A DNA stretch of 64,000 nt from Firmicutes bacterium AM55-24TS (lineage in GTDB: Bacteria > Bacillota > Clostridia > UBA1381): assembly GCA_003460745.1 (NCBI GenBank), contig QTVU01000008.1, positions 12,753 to 76,752 of the forward strand, in the 5' to 3' direction. Within the stretch, counting starts at the first letter, position 1, and each line of letters opens with the position of its first letter. Positions 37,015 through 47,883 of the stretch are shown here, piece after piece. The notes beneath the pieces are model-generated. The model searched no databases. It saw nothing but the letters and a program-made list of their open reading frames with translations, and had not been told where the DNA came from. The translations under genes were made by a program, and so were the position numbers.

Positions 37015-39170
37015 AAAGGATAATTTCGTTAATAATCGCATCAGCTTTATTAATACTCTCTATCCCTGCTTATGCGATTGAAAATACATATTCCGAAACG
37101 GTCAATAATACTGTTTCGGGGTATGTAAGCAATATATCTGGAGATATTGAAATAGTATCTCAAAGCAAAACACCGAGCATTTATGTAGATGAAAATGATT
37201 ATGCGGGAGTTTTGCACGCAGTAGAAAATTTAAAAGATGATATAAAGACGGTTACGAATGTGGACGTAAACGGTGCAAGCGATTTTCAAAGTGCTGATAT
37301 TATTGTCGGAACAATAGGCAAATCGGCAGTAATCGACGAGCTTATTGCAAATAATGAAATTAATGTTTCAAAGATAGAAAATCAATGGGAGGCATTTACC
37401 GTTCAGAACGTAAACGGTAAGCTTGTAATTGTTGGTGCTGATAAGCGAGGTACAATTTACGGTATATATGATTTTTCCGAGAAAATGGGTGTATCGCCGT
37501 GGAATTGGTGGGCAGATGTCAAGCCGACTCATTCAGATTCTATATATGTAACTTTGCCTAACGGCGGATATACTGAAGGAGCGTCAAGCGTAAAATACAG
37601 AGGAATATTTATAAATCAAGAATGGAATTTGTATAACTGGTCAAAATCACTTGACAAAAACGGCGAAACAGGTATGAATACCGCAACGTATGAAAAGATA
37701 TTCGACTTGCTTTTAAGATTAAAAGCTAATTATATGTGGCCCGCAATGCACGAGTATTCACCGGCATTTAATTCAAATCCCGAAAATGCAAAAAAGGCTG
37801 ACGAATACGGAATTGTAATGGGTAGTTCACATTGTGAAATGCTGCTTAGAAACAATATGGGCGAACTTCTTGACTTTCAGAAAAAGTGGATTGAGGAAAA
37901 TCCTGATAAAAACTTATATATGTTCAAAGACGGCAGTTTAAATGCGAATGTTGCATATGATTACACCGATACGGACGCAGACGGTAATCATGTGTATAAT
38001 AAAGAATTTATAGAGGATTATTGGCGTGAGAGAGTTCGTGCAAATAAGGATTACGAAAGTAATTTCACAATAGGTATGCGTGGTGTGCATGACGGTGCAT
38101 GGAATCCTGTCAATGCAAAGACCGATACGGAAAAAGTGGCTTTGTTAGAAGAAATAATTCAAAAACAACGTGAAATATTGTCGGAAGAAATAGGCAAGCC
38201 GGCGAATGAAATTCCACAGACTTTTATACCGTATAAGGAAATACTTCCGCTTTATAATGCCGGACTTAATGTACCGGACGACGTTACGATAATGTGGACA
38301 AACGATAATTACGGTCATATAAGACAAACGGCAAATGACGCAGAAAGAGAACGCAGTGGCGGAGGAGGTATTTATTACCATGTAAGTTATTTCGGCAGAC
38401 CGTCAAGCGTTATATGGAACGGCGGAAGTCAGCTCGGTTTAATAAAAGAAGAAATGACAAAGGCATACGACAGTGGTGCGAATACCGTATGGATGCTTAA
38501 TGTCGGACCGCTTAAACCGTTTGAAAATCAAACAGAATATTTTCTTGATTTGGGCAGAAATATTGACAGTATGCGTGAAACAAGCGTAAAAGATTATGTC
38601 AAAGACAATGCACAAAGATATTTTGATTTAGATGATGAAACGTCGGAAGAATATGCTGATATTCAATGCAAATTTCTTGAAACGGTAAATGCACGAAGAC
38701 CTGAATTTTATCAGCAAGGTATATTTTCACTGACAAGCTACGGCGATGAGGGACAGAAAACTGTTGATACATATGCCGACTTATTAAGCAGAAGTGAAAA
38801 AATATATAACGGATTGTCTGATGATAAAAAGGCTGGATTTTTTGAATTGCAATTATACGCAATAAAGTCCGCCAATGATGTAGTTAATAATTATGTCGGT
38901 GCGGATAAGGCGGTATTATATAAGAAACAAGGCAGAGGTGCAAGTGTCAATAAATACGCAAAGCAGTCCGTTGACGGCAGAAATGCGATAGATACGCATA
39001 CAAACGAGTATAATACTTTACTTGACGGCAAGTGGAATAACATAGTAAACCCATTCCAAAAGATTGAACATGGTTCGTGGGATATAAAAATAGGTGGTGC
39101 AGTAGCGGATACAGTATCCGAGCTTGGCTATACTTCTCTTGGTGTAGCCGCAGAAATCAAGATGATATAA
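37011..39170 (+). pseudogene. GH115 secreted alpha-glucuronidase, 5' part (frameshifted)
   Basis: A signal peptide (about 1-22) is followed by the GH115 N-terminal domain and barrel: GADKRGTIYGIYDFSEKMGV, SPWNWWADV, LRLKANYMWPAMHEY, MGSSHCEMLLRNN and TIMWTNDNYGHIR. GH115 enzymes remove glucuronic acid or its 4-O-methyl form from xylan and related chains. The frame ends at 39168 because one A appears to be missing in GAAATC (39153-39158); the adjacent frame continues the family at 39155. It overlaps GH2 by four bases. Confidence 0.85.
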
Positions 39171-41779
39171 ATACGCAGCCTGTACTTGAATTTTCAGGAT
39201 ATACGAAAGACGTGTGTTTTATTGATATTTTCAATAAAGGAACAGGCTCTATTAATTGGAAAGCGGAGTCTGATAAGGATTTTATCGTATTTAATAAATC
39301 AAACGGCACAGTAGTTGATGATGACAGAATCTATGTCGGAATTGATTGGGATAAAGTTGAAAATAAAAAAGAAAATGCAATGATAACTATATCGGAGCAC
39401 ATTGGGGACACTCAAATCACTTCAAAAGAAATTGAAGTGAATATCAACAATGATATAAAAGAATTACCAGAAAAAACATATGCTGAGGCAAACGGATATG
39501 TTTCGATTGAGGCGGAACATTATACAAACAGTGTTGCAAAAAATGATTATAAGTGGGAAGAACAAGACGATTTCGGCAGAAGTGGCACAAGTATGAAATT
39601 AATGCCGAATATAAGCAGTACATTGAATGATAATAGCGTATATCTTGAATATGACGTTAATTTTGAAAGTACAGGCAAGTTTGACGTTGATGTTTACAGA
39701 ATGCCTACTTTAAACGAACGCGGCGGAGTAAACTGTGCAATCGGTATAGATGACAGCACTCCAACCGTTTTAAAAGGTCAAAATGCTTATTACAATAATT
39801 CAACAGGCAGTGACAAATGGGGCAAGGGCATATTAAATAATGTCGAGGTGCTGACTGCGACTGTTGAGGTGGCTGAAAAAGGTATTCATAAAATCAGACT
39901 TTACGGGGTTGATACAGGTACTGTTATAGACAAGATGGTTATTACAACAGGTACTAAGTATGATTCATATTACGGTGCACCTGAAAGCTATAATACAACA
40001 TATAACAACACACCGCAGTCAATGCCAAGTGCAACAACGGCGGCAACGGAAATAACAGGTGAAATTACGGAACTGTTTTCACCGAAATTCTATACTGTCG
40101 GTTTAAATTATTCGCAAAGCGGCAACGGAGTTTCTTTTGATAACGGCACAAAGCTTACCACGGAAGAAAATGACGGTATCGGAATTATTGCGGTGTATAA
40201 CAGTAACGGAATATTAAAATCAATGCACACATCAGACAATTATTCAAACGGTGCTTATGTGTTTGATGAAAATATCTTGGTTTTACAAACCGATAACGTA
40301 AAAGGAATGGTTTGGAGCAGTTTAACAGAAATGCAACCTATCAGCCAAACCTACGGAACAAGTGAAGAAAGCGGAGATATAGACGGAATTAACATAATAA
40401 AACTTGCAGATACAAACAGTGCAAAGATTACTTTGGCGGCATATGACAAGGACGGTGTAATGCTTGCAAGCAAGACTGTAATAGCAGATTTTTCAACGGC
40501 AAAAACAAATGAAAAGGTGACAATTCCTTGTGAATTTAATGCACCTGATAAAACATCACAAATACAAGTCGTTGTGTATGATGATGAAAATACATTAAAT
40601 GCACTTTCGCCGGCTTATACAGTTAACGTCAATTCTGTATCTGAAACAGCGTCATACGAAAACGGTGTTATAAATGTAAAATCAAGTCTTGATAAGTATA
40701 CCGGCAGAGAGGCTATTTGCAGAATTTCGGATAATAAAACAGGTGAAACTGTTTATATAAGACAGGAAACAGTTGCAGACGACACATTTAAAAATATCAA
40801 TGTCGGTGAATTAAATGGTACATATGATGTAAACATTGGTGTATCGGGAAACGGCATTGTTGCAAATGAAATCGCATACACGGCTAAAAATATCGAAACC
40901 GACAATCCTGAAACGAGTACGACTTTGTATGATTGGGATATGTCAAGTGATGTGACAGACAGTAACGGTTTCAGTTTAAGTGGTAATGCGGCTTATGACA
41001 GTGAAAATAAAGCTATCAAAATGACATCAACTGCATCGGCAGGCGGTAAGATTTCGATTGATTTAAGTAATGCCGTAAAAGCTACACAAGGTAAAAAGAC
41101 GATTATTACAACGAACATAGCTTATGGCAAACTTGATAAAAAATATATGAATTTCGGAATAATCGATTCAAACGGAAACGAACTCGTGTACACACATATT
41201 AACGTTTATTCAGCCTCCGCAACTCAAAATCTAAAAATAGGCGGAGTTGAGCAGTTAAACGGTGGACTTCAAAGCGGTGACGGTATTAAATTAAGTAAGA
41301 CAAGTAACAGTGGTATTGATAACGGTTACAGTACATTTACAGTAACGCTTGACGCAGACACAAATACAATAACCGTAAATGTGAAGAACAAAGAAGGCGA
41401 GGCAACTTACACAGGTAAATTCCCTGAAGGCACAAGCTATGATGTTGCAAAGTTGAATTATTCAACAGATTACAACCTTGTAGGAAGAAGTTGTTATGTA
41501 GGAAATACCTCAATAATTCAAACATCCGAGCCGAGCTACACAATACAGTTTAATGCGGTTGACAATTCAAATAATGTGTTAACGAATGCGACAGTATCTG
41601 TAAAGGATGTAAAATACAATACGGTAATAAATCCTGAAAGTGATGGTACATATCACCTTTGCGGAGGTGTGTATGAATACACCGTGTCGGCTGACGGATA
41701 TAAGACTGTTACGGAGAGTTTGGAATTAACTCCGGCAACGGTATCAAAAATTATTAATGTAACGCTCGAAAAAGAATAG
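39155..41779 (+). pseudogene. GH115 secreted alpha-glucuronidase, 3' part with accessory domains
   Basis: This reading frame begins QDDINTQPVLEFSGYTKD and carries the GH115 C-terminal beta domain (to about 39990), a small sandwich ending GMVWSSLTEMQPIS, a lectin-like domain (LYDWDMSSDVTDSN, about 40925-41520) like the one in the CE12 esterase at 28500, and a PEGA-type C-terminal domain. With one base restored the protein would be about 1590 residues. It is followed 10 bases later by the next esterase gene. Confidence 0.82.
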
Positions 41780-41789
41780 GAGGGTACAT

Positions 41790-43376
41790 ATGAAAAGATT
41801 TTTAGCTGTATTAATCAGTTTATCTGTGATTTTAAGTTTGGCTGTTGTGCCTGTTTACGCGGCTGATGAGTATGATAGCACGGCAGGAAGTTGGAAGTTT
41901 GACTTCGGCGCAAATGGCGCAGACGGATATATCGGTGTTACGAGTGACACAAGCTATACCGATAATTTGTCGTACGGATTTTTGGGAATAAACGAAAACG
42001 ATTATAAGCTGACAAAGCAAGAACATATAGACGGATTTCGTATGGTTAAAGGTCAGAAGATTGAACTTTCGGACGGTACGTCAGCGAACAATGCCCCGAA
42101 TGATGATTTTGTAACCTCGACAGATGAAAGGCTTCCTATACGTTTTGCAATGAACGTTGAAAACGGCGGTTATTATCATGTTAAAGTAACTCTTGCAAAT
42201 GCAAGTGACAGTGAAAATGCCAATGTCACTCTTTTCACGGAACGCAGACATCAACTGCTTACAAATGCAGAAATAGAGCCTAACGGTATATTGGAATATG
42301 AATTTAATGTTGACATAGAAACATATTACTGGAAAGCGTTAAACGGTAAATATAACGATGATATTTTAAGCGTTGACGTAGTAGGTAAAAATGCGGCTAT
42401 TGCGTCTATGGAGGTTACAAAGCAAGAGAATAATGGTACTACATTGTGGGTAGTCAGTGACTCGACAGGCTGTGACCAACCGACCAATTTCCCTTATTTT
42501 AATCTTGCAAGTCTGGCGGGCGTAGGACAGGGACTTACAAAGTATTTGCCGCAAAATATCGCTTTGTCAAATCACGGTGACGGCGGTTTGGCATCGAATG
42601 ATACCAATAATTACGCATGTGTAAAAAGTAAGTTCAAAAAGGGAGATTATCTGTATATAGAATACGGGCACAATGATACGGATATCGGAAAGTATGAAAC
42701 AAATTTACAGAAGTATTATGACGATTGCCATAATGCAGGTGTTAAGATGATTGTTGTAGGTCCGATAGACCGTTGCCAGTCAAAACAGTTTGACAGTGCA
42801 AGCGGTGAATGGAAAGCGACTTTGAACGGATATTCTGCTGCCGGAAAAAACTTTGTTGAAACAAAAATTTCGAAAGGTGCAGACGATATTGCTTTCGTGG
42901 ATATTAATGCCGGTTGGATTGATTTTCTGAACGAAACATCTGCAAAAGTCAGAGAAGTACGTGGAAACGGTGATACATCATATCCATATGAATCGGATAG
43001 TGTGTACTATTATTATCGCTATAAAAACAGTGGTATTGATACAACACATATAAATGAGGCGGGTGCGGATAATGCGGCATATATTTTCTTTAATGAGGCG
43101 AAGAAAATAGTTGATTCCGTTGCAACGCCAACAGAACAACCAACAAGCGAGCCGACAGCAGAGCCAACAGAGCAACCGACCAGCGAGCCAACAACAAAAC
43201 CGACCGAACAACCGACAAGCGAACCGACAGCAGAGCCAACCGAACAACCAACAAGCGGACCAACGTCAAACCCGACAGGGCAACCAACGGCAGAGCTACA
43301 AAAGAACCGATTACCGACAAGAAAATATACAAAGTATATTCAGATACCGAGAAAAAAGCATATTTATATGCCGTAA
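41790..43376 (+). pseudogene. Secreted CE12-type esterase, 5' part (frameshifted)
   Basis: A signal peptide (about 1-25, ending VYA) precedes a malectin/CBM35-like sandwich (FDFGANGADGYIGV, about 30-210) and an SGNH domain of rhamnogalacturonan acetylesterase type: WVVSDSTGC, YIEYGHNDTD and DTTHINEAGA. A Pro-Thr linker follows. At 43296 one C is missing from an expected CCT codon, and the frame ends at 43376 in unrelated sequence. The catalytic domain itself is complete, so a truncated enzyme may still be active. Confidence 0.85.
43127..43290 (+). repeat. Pro-Thr linker repeat
   Basis: Twelve-base-scale imperfect repeats encode PTEQPTSEPTAEPTEQPTSE and similar units. They form the flexible linker between the esterase and C-terminal domains. 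Such repeats are prone to slippage; the frameshift lies just after them. Confidence 0.85.
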
Positions 43377-45571
43377 CTTATGACAGCGATAAAACATTAA
43401 AATCGCTGACAAGAACAGAATATAACCTAACACAAGGTGAAAATCAAATTGATGTTACGGATATAACAGCGGATAAATTTATGCTTTGGGACAGTAAAAT
43501 GTGTCCGCTAAATTTAATAAGTGAGGACAGCGCCGAAATATCAACACAATCGGACGAAAACGATAATATCATAAAAGTACAAGCGGCGGTATTGGCTGAC
43601 TTGGTAAACGGTATGAGAAACAACACACCATATAAGATTACAGATGATATTATATCAGCGGGAAAAGTGCCGAATACATATTATCCTGAGCCTGTGTATG
43701 AAGAATATGACGGATATGAGTTGGTAATTAAAAATGCGGAATTTACGGACGGTATTTTGAAAAATATTACCGCAAAAGTAGAGCATTATTCAGGTCTTGA
43801 GAAAAAGGACATACCGTATGCAGTTGCAGTGGCGGAAATTCTTAACTCGGACGGTGAAGTTATAGGAACATATCAGTCCACCGTATCAACAAAGTACGAT
43901 ACAACTAACGGAAACGGAACATTTAATCTTGTATTTGACAATGTAACAACTGAATTACCTGAAAATGGCAGTTACAAAATTTGGCTGCAAGGCTTTACGA
44001 ATGACAATGAACTGATGGAGGGGGATAATTACAGAATATCGGATTACTACACTCCCGAAAGTATCTCCGACACATATTTAATCGGCGATTTGGAAGATAT
44101 TGAAACATCTGACACGTTCTCATATTTCGGAGTGAAAAACGGCTCTGACTTGTCAGGAAATAACGGCTGGTATCTTGTCGGAAGTTCGGAACGTTCCGCA
44201 ACGATAGAAAGCGGCGGATATGCAAGACTTGAAAAGAAATCAACAAGCGGTTCATATGTTTTGTACATAACATTCAGCTCCGAAGTTAAGTCGAGCAAAA
44301 TTGTTTTGAGTGAAGATATGTATTATGAAAACGGATACATAAAAACAGTGCTTTCAAACAAAACAAGTACACCGAATAGCGGTTACAAGCAATCTATTAC
44401 TTGCTTTACGATAAGCGAAAAAGGCAAGCTATCCGACAGTGACGGTAACGAACTTTGCGATATGCCGAAAAATGAATGGGTGCATATAGAATATGAGCTT
44501 GATATGGACTACGGAACGCAAAGTTTAACGCTAAATGGTGAAACATATACATATGATGCAGACGGATTAAAGTCGATAATACCGAGCGAAGTCACACCGA
44601 CAGCATTGGAACAGTTTAATATAAACGGATCGTCAAAAAGTACGTTTGCAATGAATTTGAAAAATGTTTCTGTTAAAAATACCGTTCAAGAGGAATTGCC
44701 GAGCAGAACAGTTACATTAAATGACAGTGACAACGGTACGGTAAAAATAACGGACTGTGACAAAACTACAAAAACTGTAAATATGAATGATGAAGTTGAA
44801 ATATCTGCCATTCCGAATGACGGATATGTATTTGACGGTTGGTATGACAGTGACGATACGATTATATCGTCAAAAGAAACTGTTGTATTAAGAGTAAACA
44901 GAGATTTAACTTTAACTGCAAAATTTACCGAAGATGCAGATGATACAAATTATTTGTATAAAGAGAATTTTAATACTCTTACAACAGATACTTTAGCCGA
45001 CAACGGTTGGAAATCATCGTCACAAAGTTCTGTAACGATTAAGAATGATAGCGATGATTACGGCAATTATGTATATTTCAATCCGGGAGGAAGTACAAGA
45101 AATTTAAAGGCAACATTCTTGACAGATAACGTAGTAAATCAAAAATATACTATGGAAATGGACTTTGGTATCAGCGGCGGAAACAGTGCAACATCTGAAT
45201 TTACAATTTTGTCGCCTGATACGACGGTAGCAGATAACACTTCTGTTACGGGAGGATATATTTTCAAACTTACCTCAACAACCAAATCAGCATCAGCAAC
45301 AAAGTCAATGGTGTGGAAAGTAAATGATGACAGTGAAAAGACCGTTACATTAACGCAAAACGGCACAAGTCCTGTATGGACAAATCTAAAACTTACCGTT
45401 GATACAGATAACAGTGTAACAGTGACGATTACGCAAAACGATGAAGTGGTATATTCAGATACACTAAGTACAGTTGATACTGCGGATATAACGCCTGTCG
45501 GGCTGAACTTTAAAGCTGGAAAAGCTTATTCAAAAGCGCAATTTGACAATATAAAAATCTATACAGAATAA
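43298..45571 (+). pseudogene. Secreted CE12-type esterase, 3' part with binding domains
   Basis: The second frame resumes directly after the linker as TKEPITDKKIYKVYSD and reads open to 45571. It contains an uncharacterised sandwich, a lectin-like region, an InlB/Listeria-Bacteroides-type repeat (DNGTVKITDCDKTTKTVN, then GYVFDGWYDSDD) and a final lectin-like domain. These are probably carbohydrate- or wall-binding parts. The full gene would encode about 1260 residues. It is the last gene of the pectin locus and shares a terminator with the LysR gene. Confidence 0.8.
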
Positions 45572-45572
45572 C

Positions 45573-46466
45573 TCAAAAACTCCGATGTATTTTTACATCG
45601 GAGTTTTTCTGTTGTTTATTTTGATAATTAATAAAATCAATCAAATTTGAAAATCTCGATTTATCGCTTTTTCTTAAAATACAATAAAATGTCGGATTGG
45701 CACATTCATCTTTAATCGGTAAAATAATTCGGTTTGTCTGTGCGGAATACTTTAGATTATCCAAATCAGACGAAAAAGACGGCAGAACAGTTGATTGTAC
45801 AAGAATATTAAAGTCCGAACGGGAACTTTGTACAACGAACTTTGTATTCGGCATTTCTTCCATACACATATCATACCAAAAGCCGATTTCAGAATACAAA
45901 AGCATAGTTTCATTAGCCAAATCTTTTAAGCAAATTTCGTGCTTTAAAGAAAGAGGGTGTGCGGGCGGCAGTGACAATAAAAGGTGTTCTTTGCAGTATT
46001 CGAGGCAAATTAAATCGTTACTTTTGATTGGATAAGGCAGAATAATCAACTGATACAAACCGGAGTGAAAACCGTCCAATACTTGTTGAGTGTTTTTTAC
46101 GTCCACCGATATAGTGAACTCGGAATACAGATTTGACACAATCGGCGAAAGATTCCATAACGGTGCCGGTGCACAAGAGCCAATATTAATAGTATGTTTA
46201 CTTCTGTTGTAGTCATTTATACGTTTAATCATATTATGTGAGTCAGAGATAATTTGCTTTGCATATTCAACTGCCATATGTCCGTTATCGTTTAATGAAA
46301 TTTTATTTTTTGTACGGTCGAACAAAGTAACACCAATATCGCTCTCAAGTTTTTGCATAGAACGGCTTAGAGCGGGTTGTGAAATAAGCAATATTTCGGC
46401 GGTTTTTGAAAGTGTTTCACATTCCGAAAAAGCTATTAATTGTTCAAGTTGAGTTAATTCAAACAT
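45573..46466 (-). CDS. LysR family transcriptional regulator
   Basis: A 297-residue regulator. The N-terminal HTH reads LEQLIAFSECETLSKTAEIL followed by SQPALSRSMQKLESDIGVTLF, and a periplasmic-binding-like effector domain follows (about 90-290). It is divergent from the aldo/keto reductase gene with 165 bases between, the usual arrangement of a LysR regulator and its target. No clear T-N11-A box was identified. The effector is unknown. Confidence 0.93.
   Translation of the reverse strand: MFELTQLEQLIAFSECETLSKTAEILLISQPALSRSMQKLESDIGVTLFDRTKNKISLNDNGHMAVEYAKQIISDSHNMIKRINDYNRSKHTINIGSCAPAPLWNLSPIVSNLYSEFTISVDVKNTQQVLDGFHSGLYQLIILPYPIKSNDLICLEYCKEHLLLSLPPAHPLSLKHEICLKDLANETMLLYSEIGFWYDMCMEEMPNTKFVVQSSRSDFNILVQSTVLPSFSSDLDNLKYSAQTNRIILPIKDECANPTFYCILRKSDKSRFSNLIDFINYQNKQQKNSDVKIHRSF
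45575..45608. terminator. Bidirectional terminator
   Basis: AAAAACTCCGATGTA (45575-45589) pairs perfectly with TACATCGGAGTTTTT (45594-45608). It serves the convergent esterase and LysR genes and touches the LysR stop codon. Confidence 0.9.
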
Positions 46467-46631
46467 AACGTTTACTATCCTTCTTGTTATAACATAAATA
46501 TATCACTTATTAATATTAAAGTCAATTCAGTATGTGTAAAAATTATAGCAGAATGTGAAAATGATATTGTACATTTTTCGTTTTATGATTTATAATATGA
46601 TTAACAAATATATGAAAGGCGATGTTGATAT

Positions 46632-47484
<853 letters not shown>

Positions 47485-47501
47485 TAAAATTTTTCTGAAA
47501 G

Positions 47502-47529
47502 CGTGTTACATTTTTTGTAACACGTTTTT
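47502..47529 (+). terminator. Terminator after the aldo/keto reductase
   Basis: CGTGTTACA (47502-47510) pairs with TGTAACACG (47516-47524) and is followed by six T residues. Confidence 0.87.
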
Positions 47530-47611
47530 TGTATTTCAAGCGTATTTTGTTAAAAATGTAGAAAGGAAAAACGTCACTGCAAAAAATGTTTGGGTACTTT
47601 TTTGGGAAAAT

Positions 47612-47654
47612 GGTTGCTATAACAACCGACAAATCTAAAAAAGTATGTTATAAT
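47612..47654 (+). promoter_or_regulatory. Activator-type promoter with Crp-like palindrome
   Basis: TATAAT at 47649-47654 has only a weak -35 (CCGACA, 47626-47631, spacing 17). Overlapping the -35 side is GGTTG-N6-CAACC (47612-47627). Its centre lies about 41.5 bases before the predicted start (about 47661), the classic position for a Crp/Fnr class II activator. A Crp/Fnr gene lies near the end of the operon. Confidence 0.6.
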
Positions 47655-47663
47655 ACATACAAA

Positions 47664-47880
47664 GCAACAAAAGTTGCAAGTAACTAAGTTACATTCATTC
47701 ATTTCAAATAGAGCGGCACATAGGGTGTCTTTTTTAAACCAAACGAGTTAGAAAAAACTAACCTAAATGTGCCGCAATTTTTGGACTGTGGGTTAGTGGA
47801 TACTAACTTAAAACATAGGAAATCGTATTCGTTTTGCGACGAATATTTATATAGATTTCAATAAAAAAGAAAGGATTGAA
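47664..47880 (+). promoter_or_regulatory. Structured 5' leader of the surface-capture operon
   Basis: No ORF is present in these roughly 220 bases. Inverted repeats are GCAAC-AAAA-GTTGC (47664-47677), GTAAC-TAA-GTTAC (47680-47692), GCGGCACAT (47713-47721) with ATGTGCCGC (47767-47775, followed by AATTTTT), GTTAG/CTAAC inside the last, and GTTAGT/ACTAAC (47792-47807). ACTAACC (47757-47763) can instead pair with GGTTAGT (47791-47797), which excludes the long stem. This resembles an attenuator or riboswitch but matches no class I recognise. Confidence 0.5.
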
Positions 47881-47883
47881 GAT

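Noticed and set aside
43127-43290. Possible CRISPR-like array because of short regular repeats
   Set aside because: The repeats are coding Pro-Thr units without unique spacers, and no cas genes are near.
43111-43383. Gln-rich ORF over the Pro-Thr linker (MIPLQRQQNNQQASRQQSQQ)
   Set aside because: It is the out-of-frame reading of the linker repeat; no start signal and no conserved features.
47664-47880. Leader as a cobalamin, c-di-GMP or SAM riboswitch
   Set aside because: None of the conserved core sequences of those classes that I know is present; kept only as an unassigned structured leader.
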